A stretch of 64,000 nt of DNA from Eutreptiella sp. 'Long Island Sound 2002' (lineage: Eukaryota; Euglenozoa; Euglenophyceae; Eutreptiales; Eutreptiaceae), in NCBI GenBank assembly GCA_964036045.1, contig OZ038386.1, positions 17,062,329-17,126,328 of the forward strand, read 5' to 3'. How positions within the stretch are numbered: position 1 is the first letter of the stretch; every line of letters begins with the position of its first letter. This document shows positions 10,416-20,800 of the stretch, in pieces. The translations under genes and the position numbers were made by a program. The notes under the pieces are model-generated. The model did not search any database. It saw only the letters and a program-made list of their open reading frames with translations, and was not told where the DNA came from.

Positions 10416-10670
10416 ATTCGCAGGGTGGTGCTCCGGGAAATCAAGAAAACAGGTAGCATTGGATTGCAGTACCGATCAGAATGTTGTTGTGAGCAAGAGA
10501 AACCGTCACAAACAGGACCCAGCCCCTCTTTCCTTCTACAATCAGCACACAATCACCAACCATTGAATTTCTGACCATAAAACCATGGTAAAAAAAACCC
10601 ATCAAAACACCGGACGCACGGCGTCTTCATGCTTGGACAAGCCCCTGCTTGGGCAAAGGGGGGGGGGGGG

Positions 10671-10757
10671 TATGGGAGAGTGGTGTTTCCAGCCCGCATG
10701 AACTCACCCGAAAAAAGAGTGCATCCATAAAATACCCCCAGATACCAGGCACACACG
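10671..10757. repeat. Right half of repeat interrupted by the 2.1-kb transposon
   Basis: It begins with the duplicated TA and TGGGAGAGTGG and matches 7251-7330 through the CATCCATAAAAT block. Homology fades near 10757. Confidence 0.72.
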
Positions 10758-13190
10758 CATTTCCCTCTGAAAGATCCACGGCTCAGACAAGAGGCGCTGC
10801 ATCTCAGCCTAGGTGCTGCTACCAACCTTCTGCCTATTCTTCGCCTTCCGCGTATCCTCCCAGAGGGGTACTTAAAGCGCATATCCCGCAGTGGGCCCTC
10901 TGGCTCCTGCACATGGGCACAATGCACATTCTCAACTGCGCTGTTGATGCGATGGTGCTCCAATGCACTGCCGATGGCGATAAATGCAAAGCGTGTTGGT
11001 ATGGGACAGTGGGCCCTTGAACTTTGCGCATGCTGAAGCCGGCACAGGAGGTGTGTAGGGAGGTCTGTTTTGTTTTGCCACCAAAACAGAGAAACCAGGT
11101 CGTCACTATGTGGCTCAAACATTCAAGTGCAAATGCAAATGTGAGCGCGACAATCTAGGCCCAATGCCGCAGCACCTGGCAGTCTAGGAGGACAGAGGTA
11201 GACATGGGTTAGGGGTGCCACGTGACGACTTGGCATGTGGCAATCATACCAACAATGACAAAGGGGAAAGGGATGTATTGGGAATGAGATATAACGAGGC
11301 AGACGGAACCATGGACTCTGCTTAGGCCGGAGCCATGCAGTTTGTCGCATGTCGGTGCAATGCATATGAAATCCCGTCGGAATGTGTAGATAGTATGACA
11401 GTGCCCCTTGATGCTCCTCCAATCGCTCAGGGCTATTCAAAAGGTCCCAAGATTCTCGTTTTTTACTTACCCCCCCCCCTTGTGCAAGATACGGCCAGGT
11501 CTGAAATTAATGCAATGCATACACCTCCTGTGTCTTATTAGACCAGACGTATCATGCAAGCAGTGGTGCGAAAAAGTCAACAGTACACTGGAAATGTGGG
11601 CCACATGCACGGTGTCACATATCCTAAAGCCACACGAGGACTGCACGACATTGCAATGCAGCGGACTTGCAGGCCGACGGCTATTCGGAATCAGCGCCCT
11701 TGCGCCTGTCATATTGCATGCAAACTGGTGGGGCATGGCCACCGCCATCCTTGGGCTGCCACAAAATGGGCACAACGTCCAATCTGCAAGGGATTTCCCC
11801 TGCAATCTGTCACCAAAGCTGCCATGTTTGATCACTGCTGTTCTCGCTGGTCTTGGTACCCTTGTCTGTTTGTGTCAGTGCCGCCCCACGCCGGCTTCTG
11901 CAACCATGGTCCAAATGCAGACACCCTGTCAAACCATGCTTTTTTAAAAACATGGACTTGGGCTTGGACCTGGAGGTCAAAGATGACTGAGCTTGACCCT
12001 TTGCCAACTTGATCTTCTTGGGTATTGTGGTACACACACCCTCCGGATCTTAGACAGGCCGTATGTTGGACAGCGGGGAGTTATTAGGAATGTGGAGGCA
12101 CAGCCAGGGGCATAGGGAGGGCAGAGGGGGGACAGGTCGGAGGAAGTTGCAGAAGTAATGAGTACTAGCAGCCAAATGCATCATACTTCGCCTACTGCAT
12201 TTGCGCAGTCCGACGAGATGCCATATGGGGCAGCACGTGCCCTAAGTGCAGCCCTTAAGAACGGCTAGACCAGCGGTTTATGGCTAACCGCCGGCACTTA
12301 ATTGCCAACCTCGGTGGCAGTTACTGGCCAAAATGTGTCAGTGGAACATCGGTGCCAACCCTGTCTTGGCGCCTATCTCATACCCGTGGCAGGCCACCGG
12401 CAACTGGACGGCCACACACACATGCTCAGATATTCAGGGGTAATAATGTAAGCACGACCAGGCCTCTGACATAAGGGATGGAGATGCTTGACGGCCGTAG
12501 TACCGCAGGGGAAATACTGCCGTGGAGGGAATCCACATGGAACATGCGGCCCCCATGCGGCATGCCATTTCCCAGTCGAGCGGAGCAGCCCCGCCACTTG
12601 ACAGCAACTTTTGCGAAAAGCAGTATTCAAGTGACAGCAGCCTGTGGTTACAAAAGGGCAGCTACTTCCTGGCCTGTTGCTTGTGGTGATGAGTGGGGAC
12701 TAGCTCAGAATTACAAAGGTACTCAGGGGCTCTGGCATGCACCACCCTCATTTGTCACTCAGGCGTCTAGACTCGTGGGGTCTTCCCCGTACTCCATGTG
12801 TTTGGCCTGATGAGAAATCTCACTGCCCGTGCTGTGCCCTGTTGCCTTCAGGGCGTTGATTTTGGGTCATATTTGCATCTTATCCAAGTGTCCAATTTTT
12901 GTCTGAATGGCACTTGATGGCGCCCACCCAGATTCCTCACGAAGTATTTTCTTGTCTTCAACAACGGCGATTGGCTAGTTACAACCTTGTAGGCCGGACA
13001 CACAGCTGTGAGGACGCGGCCTTTCGCCCCGCCCCCTCCATCGCCACACCTGCTTCCAGGCAAACTGCCATGACTTTATTAGTGGTATTCGTTTTATTGG
13101 TGGTAGGGTAGGGAAAAAAGCAGACCACCATGTTGGAGCTCCCCGTTCGACACAGGAATCGTCAAACATCCGCTATGGCAATGTCATGCC
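10758..13190. other. Intergenic region downstream of the giant gene
   Basis: No convincing gene. At 11469 a TA is followed by 10 C and TTGTGCAAG, which resembles the left terminus of the poly-C transposon family, but I found no matching right end and read it as a truncated or solo end. A minus-strand stretch at about 10880-11020 (LEHHRINSAVENVH..) has protein-like composition but no partner exons. Confidence 0.5.
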
Positions 13191-14870
13191 TCAGGGCCAT
13201 GCAGGTGACGCTGGTGCAGGGGCCCCACTCGGTGCTTTGGCCGTCCCGGGGCCGCGTTTGTCCGGGTAGTCGACCGAGGACGCAGAGGAGACGTCCTGCA
13301 GCTCTGCCGAGGGGCTGGCCTGCAAAGTTAGCACGGTCACCTGACGCCCGTCGCCGTCCGTCCGCGATGCCTGCGCCGTGAGGCACGCCACCCCGGAGGT
13401 TGCCACGGAGTCGTGGAAGGTCGTCACGGAGGAGTCGTGCAGCGTCTTGGGGACCTGCACAACCAGATAGGCCGTGTCCAGGGGCGCGGGGGCGTCGAAC
13501 AGCCCGCCCAGGGCCGGGACCTGGTCGCGGAACGACACGTACACGGGGGCGCCGGCGTCCTGCCCCGACACCTCCGCCATCGCGATGTTGTCCACGTCGG
13601 AGTAGAACTTGCCGATCTCCGACGTGCCGTACAGTGTGCTCGTGATCGTGAACAGGGTGTTGGGGCGGAACAGCACCTCCTCCTCCTCGGGGTACTTCGA
13701 GAAGGCGCTGATGGCGCGGGCGCTGAGGGACTGCAGGATGAACAGCGTCCCCTCGCCCCCCTTCACAAACTCCTCGGCCACCTCCCGCTGCGCAGAGGCG
13801 CTGGAGAAGGCGGGCCAGCACACCTTCAGGCCCTGCTTGTAGGAGGACTCGTTGAAGCGGCAGTCGATGCCGCGGTACAGGGGCCCCCGGTAGGCGGGCA
13901 GGGCGAGCAGGGCCTGGTCCACGTGCCAGATCAGCGGTAGCCAGAACTCCAGCGCCGCCCTGTCGTGGTCCCGCATGGCCTTGTTCATGGCACCGTAGAT
14001 CTGTTCCGGCTGGTCCTTCAGCTCGAAGGTGTAAACGTACAGCGCGGTGACGTGCAGCGGGCCGAGCGTGGCCCCCTGCCGCCGGCACTCCATCACCTTC
14101 AGCACGGCGTCGCGGCACATCCCCACGACCGGCGCCGGCGCAAACTCCAGCGCCAGGGGGTTGTCGGGGAGGGCCATGCAGAACCCCAGCGCCCCGGCGG
14201 CGCAGCGGTAGCCGTCCGGGTAGAACGGGTCCGCGGCCGCCGCGGCGCCCGGGCTCTGCAGGCCGTCCACGAACCGGCTCCCAGCCGCGGCGCCGCGCGC
14301 AGCCCCCCGGGGCCCGGCGCAGTCCGGCAGCGCAAACAGCTCGTCCCGGCCCTCGCCCGTGTCAACGGCCTCCCGCCAGAACCTGCCGAGGGCCTCCCGG
14401 AGCCGCTGCCGCTGCGCATCCCCCGGGACGTCCCACGTGAGCAGCTCCGAGGCCTGGCAGGGGGGGCTCCAGAGGGACGGGTCCACGGCCCCCCGGTGGC
14501 AGAGCAACGCCAGGGAGTCGCCGTCCGGGGCCGCGCGGGCGACAGCCCCGGACACCAGGTGCACGCACGCGTCGTCCCAGCCGATGATGTCCGCAGGGCG
14601 CGACGTGACCACCCGCGTCCGGCCCTTTGAGTACTGGAAAAGCGTCTGGAAATGGCAGCGGATCGCCTGCACGGCGCCGGGCGTGCGGTGCTGGGCCGTG
14701 CCAAAGTCCAGGAACGCGAGGCCCTGGTCGGCCTCGACGGTGGTGCTGCGCTGGCCGGTCGCACAGGCGGTGCGGATCTGGCGCTGGGCGGCGGGGCTGT
14801 AGCTGCACCACAGCCCGTGGCCCACGTAGTACTCCCACCGCAGGCACTCGGGGTGGCACTCGTGGTAGGC
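13191..14870 (-). CDS. Terminal exon: WWE domain and ADP-ribosyltransferase domain
   Basis: Acceptor CCCTCAG, 559 codons, TGA stop at 13191. Residues ~12-75 fit a WWE domain: RWEYYVG, then GLWCSYSP, a helix (QIRTA) and a DFGTAQ..AIRC end. WWE domains bind (iso-)ADP-ribose in PARPs and ubiquitin ligases. Residues ~290-430 fit the arginine-type ART fold: a helical lead-in (YGAMNKAMRDHDRAALEFW), the R motif LYRGID, the STS-like strand AFSSASAQ, and the catalytic E-x-E loop in YPEEEEVLF followed by RPNTLFTI. All three R-S-E elements are present, so activity is plausible. A Cys/His cluster (HECHPEC) precedes the WWE. The C-terminal ~130 residues are Ala/Pro/Ser-rich. The exon starts in phase 0, matching the phase-0 donor at 20836. 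Confidence 0.85.
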   Translation of the reverse strand, partial: AYHECHPECLRWEYYVGHGLWCSYSPAAQRQIRTACATGQRSTTVEADQGLAFLDFGTAQHRTPGAVQAIRCHFQTLFQYSKGRTRVVTSRPADIIGWDDACVHLVSGAVARAAPDGDSLALLCHRGAVDPSLWSPPCQASELLTWDVPGDAQRQRLREALGRFWREAVDTGEGRDELFALPDCAGPRGAARGAAAGSRFVDGLQSPGAAAAADPFYPDGYRCAAGALGFCMALPDNPLALEFAPAPVVGMCRDAVLKVMECRRQGATLGPLHVTALYVYTFELKDQPEQIYGAMNKAMRDHDRAALEFWLPLIWHVDQALLALPAYRGPLYRGIDCRFNESSYKQGLKVCWPAFSSASAQREVAEEFVKGGEGTLFILQSLSARAISAFSKYPEEEEVLFRPNTLFTITSTLYGTSEIGKFYSDVDNIAMAEVSGQDAGAPVYVSFRDQVPALGGLFDAPAPLDTAYLVVQVPKTLHDSSVTTFHDSVATSGVACLTAQASRTDGDGRQVTVLTLQASPSAELQDVSSASSVDYPDKRGPGTAKAPSGAPAPASPAWP

Positions 14871-17800
14871 CTGAGGGAATGGAGCACGGTCTGATAGGCG
14901 GGCGTTAAGAATTTTATCTTTAGGGGGGGGGGGGCAATGACCCCGTAAAAGGGTTTTGAGTCAATTGAATGAAATGTTGTTTTTCCTCCATGGGTCAGGC
15001 GGGGAGGATGTGGAGCTGCCCCTCCTCGTTGGCAACAGCGCTTGCAGTGCAGGGCAGGGAAGCCAGGACAGAAACATGCCCACACAGAACATCTGCCATG
15101 TCACACCACCTGTCGTCAATGTCAATGGGACCCTGAAGAGGGGTCTGATAAGGACAATCATGATGAGGATGAAGATGAAGATGACCCTGATGCACTTGCG
15201 GATACCACTGATGGTACAGGTACGACACAGGGCAATGGCAGCCGGCCGCAACCACACCACATGCAACATGGATCAGCCATGTCACAAACATGCCATCGAT
15301 GGCAACCAGCCCCGGAAGAGAGGGGTCTGATGGGGATAATGATGATGCGGAGGAGGATGAAGACGACCCCGCGGGGGGGGGGGGGGGGGCAATGGACCCG
15401 CGCCGTCAATATCACCAACGCTTGCTATTCCTTTGACCACTAGCATTTGTACCCCCCCCCCCCCTGTCCTTCCCCACCCCAGGGAAGATGGTCCCCCACC
15501 ACCCCTTGGGGGACAGTCGCCAGGTGACGCCCCCCCCCCCCCCCTGGGGGGGGACCCACACTACCACCATACACGCACACTTGTAGGCACAGAAATTGCA
15601 GCATAAAATGAAAGAATTCAGCATGAGATGCATTCAAAAGGCTGCCAATGTACCGAGACCTACTCCTTGACCGGCTAGGTGTAAATTTCTTGCTCCTGCT
15701 CCACTTGACCTTGAACTCTTGCACATGCTCACCACTTTCCAGTGAAATGCTTTGGGCAGCACTCTTGGGTGGTGGTTTTGCCTTCTTAGTAGGAGTTGGC
15801 AAGCGCAAGCAGATCTTTGGGAACCCATTTCCCTTCGGGAATGTCCCTTGTAAAAATACAACTTGTTCCCAAAACTGTGCCCCATGCCCCATACACCACG
15901 GGCACTCTTCACCCACACAACCTCCGTGTCAGAATACAGGTCACTATCCTCATCCGTTGTGGGCGCATCACGCAATTCTTCGGCAGATGTCAAGCTAGAC
16001 ACATCACTTTCTGCCCCACCATCTGCATCCCTTGCACTCTCTAGAGCATCCGAATCACCACCGGAAGAGTCATCATGGGAAGAAGAAATAACAGAACCTG
16101 AACCTGAATCTCAATTTGAATCTGAATTTGAATCCGATGAAGAGGATGAATCTTGTTCATCTTCATGTTCCCTGAAATATGCACTATCAAGCAATTGCGA
16201 ACACTTCAAGCCATCCGGGAAGTAGGCAGCCAAAATGGCCCCACGCAATGCATCATCATTCACCTTTTTCCAACTATCTCTAATCCACTTTGCCATTTCA
16301 TGACGATCAGGCTACCTTCCAGAAAGTGTTGTGAAAACAATACAACATTGTTTTTTCTGTGGACTTCCCTTTTGTTGACACCGTGTTCAAGATGCACGGC
16401 AAACTTACGTTGATTTTCTGCACCTCTTGGTGCACCTTGCCCTTCTCCTCCCCAACCCACACAGGAGGCAGATACCGCTTCACTTGTCCTAGCACTAAAC
16501 ACTAGTCCCCATGAATGAAATCCTCCTCATCCTCCTTTTGGGGTGGGTCGCGGGGCTTCAAAAAGGCATGGAGTGTGCGCTGCAAAGACCGCTTCGGGCG
16601 GCGGTGAACCGATGCCTGTTGCTCTGCCCGGGGCAGAGAGGGGGGGCGTGGCAGCAAGAGGCGACGAACAGATGCACAGTCGTGTAAAACGGTCTTGCCA
16701 TCACGCTCATCAGTGATGTGGCGATATGCATCACCGTGCTTCGAATGTCTAACGACCATCGCCAAAATAGGTTCCCCCGTGGAGCGGATGAACATTACAT
16801 TTGGCCCAGGGGGAAACATGGTTGTGCTGTGAAGATCCATTTCAGCGAAAGTGAGCAAAATGTCCTGCCATGAGTACAAAGGATACAAGTGGCAGTGCCC
16901 CACAACACAATCACCCACACGACAACATAGTGAGCCGCAACGAAAAAATTTGGGGTGACCAAGTGACGGTCCCCCAACCCCCCACCCCCCGGGTACGGAC
17001 AAGGGGTGGGGAAGGACATGGGGGGTGGGGGTGGCATAAGGCCTTGGTGGTTAGCTGTGTTAGCCTGTGGCGGCCCTATTGGCCTCTCGCCCTTGAACGT
17101 TATGCTATGACAAGCAGGCATCCATACTACTGCGGGCATCCGCACTGCTGCGGGCATCCACCTGCCTAGGTGGGAATCCAAAATGCAACTTCTGCCCATG
17201 GCGTCCTCCACTAACGGCCCGATCAATGCCCGGTATGCGGTGGTCACGAAGACCCCAGGTTGGGAGGTGCTCACCACAACCAGCAACGTGAATGTCACAC
17301 AAGGCCATGAGTGCTAGCTCAAAAATGTGTGACTTGCTGGTAGTGCGTTGCAGTAATATCTTCTACGCTCTGCGCCATTCATGGTGAGCGCGTTGCAGAA
17401 ATATCTTCGCTCAGAGTATTCGCACGCTGCCCACGGCGGAGTATCTTCCTTGCTGGCGGTGGTGAGCAGCCCCACCCACCAACACGCCCCACAAGAGTGC
17501 ACGGCAGTGCCCAGTCCATCTTTAGGGACCATCTCCAACACTACCGGCCCAAGCTCAACTGTCCATTGCAAGCCACCCTGGCAATGCAGTGCAACAGAGC
17601 TGTGGCTAGCCGTCACGCTCTACCAGGTGTTCCTTCGCCGAGGCCAATCTGGGAGCTACGCCTATGGTCCTCGCGCTCTACCAGGCCTTCCTTCACCGAG
17701 GCCTACCTGGGAGCTACGCCTGTGGTACGTGATTGCCTTCTACACTTTGTGCCATTTGTGGCGAGCACGGTCTGCCTTGCCCTGATTGCACCAGCCATAC

Positions 17801-20800
17801 TCCGCTGCCAGGGGACCCCACGCCCGGTCGCACTCGGGCCCACTCCCCTTCCAAAGGGTACAACTTCAAAGGGTGGGGGAAGATGTCCAGGGGAGCCCCA
17901 TGCCCGGTCACACTTGGGCCCAATGCACATTGGGGAAGATGTCCAGGAGCCAACTCCCCTCCCAACATCACATGCACCGTGCCCCGAACAGGCATCCGCA
18001 CGACTGCATCCGCACTACTGCAGGCATCCATGCCACTGCGGGCTGCTACAGCCTGGGTGTGATGTACAGGTTCTCCAGCAAGAACTCCTAGGAAATGCAA
18101 GTTCTCCAACTCCAAGGTACGCAGATTCTCCAACAAGAACTCCTCTCCCTCTGCTATGATGAGCACACATCCGCACTGCCGCGGGCATCCACCTACCTGG
18201 GTGGGAAACCCAGGTCAAGAACTCCTTGGAAATACAGGTTCTCCAACAAGAACGCCGCTCCCTCTACTATGACGAGCAGGCATCCGCAATGCTGCAGGCA
18301 TCCGCACTGCTGCGGGCATCCAGATGCCTGGGTGGGATCGTCGCGCCCCACGGGGGGGCCGTCTCCTCGCTTTTAGACGCGACCCCCCCCCCCAGTAGAA
18401 GTGGGCCGAAGGCCCCTAGGGGGGGGGGGGCTTTTTTTTGGGGGGGGGGCTAGCCGCCGAGGAGGGCTTCTCTAAGGGACTTGCTAGTCGCTGCTAGTTG
18501 CCGGGGGGGGGAGGGGGGCTAGGGGAGGGGTTTAGCAGAGGTCTAGTTCAGTTTGGCAGAGACGCGGTGGCCTAAGGGGTTACTCTACAACAACGGAGGC
18601 CTCCACTCCACCTCCTCACCAATGCAAAGGTGGTTGTAGGCGCCCACACCCCCTGCCTGGGGAGGGCCGTATATATATGCTGCACTCTCCGACACGGCCC
18701 GTCACACCGGAGAGCAGCTGGGTGCCTGGCAGGTTGCGTCAATAGCACCGGACGGTTGGGGCCCAAAAGAGGGCGGAAATGCTACATCACCCCTGCATTC
18801 TCGGGGGTCCCCGGCAAAGGGGACAAAATCAAAACTCGAAACCTAAGCCGGGGGTCACCATGATGCACCACACAACAAAGCGTGGATTCAAAGATTGTCC
18901 AGGTTTCGTCAATAGCACCGGACGGTTGGGGCCCAAAAGAGGGCGGAAATGCTACATCACCCCTGCATTCTCGGGGGTCCCCAGCAAAGGGGACAAAATT
19001 TTCGGGCGCCTTCGGCGCCACCCTATGTATGGCTAGTAGCCATTGACCCTTGGTAACTAAGTGGGCCCGGAGGGCCCGGAGGGGGGGGGGGGGGGGAGTC
19101 GCGTACCCGGACCGAGGAGACGGCCCCCCCGTGTCGCGCCCCTTCGGCACCAGGAAGCCCCCGTTGATGGGGCATCCACGTCTTGCATGGAATCGGGGGG
19201 GTTTTGGCACAAGGCCTTGGTGATTAGGGCAGGAAGAAAATGGCTTTGCGGGGGGGGGGGGGGATGGCACGGAAGCCCATTTGCCCAACCCCCCCCCCCT
19301 CCTTGGTCGCCGTGCCGGGAGGGGGGTTTGCGCTGGGGCTGCCCTACCTGCCGTGCCGGGGGGGAGGGGGGTTGGGTTGGGTTGGGTTGGGTCATGGCTC
19401 GCACCGGAGGCGGGTTCCCACAGCCAGTGTGTCCTTCCCTCACCAGCACGATTGGGCCCTACCCCGGCTGTCTGGTCGCACAGCCCCCCAGACTATTGAC
19501 GATCCCCGAACCCCACCAAGGCGCTGGTGGGAGGGAGATACCGCCGTGCCTGTGTGTATGTCGCGCGCGCTCAGGGCAAGTGGGGGGTTCACAGCACGGG
19601 GTCAGGGCACAGTTGCACACCTTTTGTCTCCATTGGGCTGCGGTCCTCCTGTCAGCGTGTGGAGGGGGATGTGTGTGTCCGGTGCTCCGGGCCCCAGCAG
19701 CGGGGCAGGGGAGCCCTACACTAAGGCTGCTAGGGGAGTCTGTAGGTCGGGTGACTTGCTGCTTCCTCCATCCCACGACTGAACCCCAGAGGGGTGCACG
19801 GGGCATGTGGCCTGTGGCGCTCCTTGACTGACCCAGAGGGTCACAGGTGGCGCTGCACACTGTGGATGGAAGGTCCTGGGGCGTGCTGAGCACTTCCCTG
19901 CCCTAGGAGCACTCGAGGGAGCGGAGCTCCCAGTGAGCCCGCTGCGCCTTGGTCACCTCAGACGAGACGGGACCCTGAGGGCTACACCGCTCGCCGACCC
20001 CTCCTATGGGGAGGGGGGGGGGGGGCAGGGGTAGGCATGTGGCTGTCTGGCCTCCAGGGGTCGCCCACAACTGCACTGGAGTGCACGGGGCTGTGCTGGC
20101 CTAGGCGTCTGTGATGAAGTTGGAGGGGCGCGCGCACACCTGGAGGTTCCCTGGGCAGGCCGCTCAAGGGATAACCACAGTGGTCAATCTGTGAGCCCTT
20201 CACAGCCTCCACTTTTCAGGCCCTGAGGGCGCCGACTCCGTGCACCCCTCCCGTTGGGGGCGCAGGCCGGGGGGGGGGGGGGGGGCAGAGTCTCGCACCC
20301 TCACTGCAGGCCGACACATGGTGATCGAGGTCCCTCCCCTCGCGGAAAGGGGGCGGACGCCGAACGGCGAGTATGTTGGGATCTGGGACCCGCATGGTAA
20401 CCCAGCAGGTGGTCCTCCTCTCCCAAACAAGTGAGCACCACGAGCCAATGGACAGACAGGTAGACCCATCCACCAGAGGGCATGCTGGGGGGGGGGGGTG
20501 CGGGGCCTGCTTTCGGTCCGGCCCCATTTCTGTTGGGGGGGGGGGGGGGCAGCAAAAGGTCTGCTCCCCTGTTTCCTGGTGCCCAAGGGGAACCAGCCCA
20601 CGGCCTGCACCCTCGCTTTGTGGTGGCTGAAATTTGGGCCGACTGAGTGGACTGCATTTGGTTGCTGACCACTGCACAACGAGGGAGTCTGGTGTGGGGC
20701 GGGGGGTGGGTCAACAGTGAGGGGCTGGTCAGTGGGGCAGGGGCTATTACACGCAGCTTATGAGGGGCTGCGCCGAAGGGGAGATGGCGGGGGCAAAGGG

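Larger units (their letters stand above)
8530..10670 (-). mobile_element. 2.14-kb transposon with poly-C/poly-G terminal inverted repeats
   Basis: The left terminus is 10 C then GCTTGTCCAAGCA; the right terminus is TGCTTGGGCAAA then 13 G, imperfect inverted repeats of the same family as the 598-bp element. Both flanks carry TA (8528-8529 and 10671-10672). The homologous copy at 7136-7330 is continuous across the insertion point, so that copy approximates the pre-insertion site. A block of about 220 bp near the right end (10450-10670) matches 7974-8195 in the smaller element. On the minus strand it contains an acidic/SH3-like ORF (about 10415-9763) and three spliced-looking exons (9616-9089). 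It is either the longer, possibly once autonomous, member of the family or an element that captured host exons. Confidence 0.72.

Noticed and set aside
13162-15085. Ala/Arg/Pro-rich ORFs in other frames
   Set aside because: Shadows of the WWE/ART exon, whose frame carries all conserved motifs.
18998-19022. GGCGCCTTCGGCGCC hairpin as a transcription terminator
   Set aside because: Rho-independent terminators do not apply in a eukaryotic nuclear intron.
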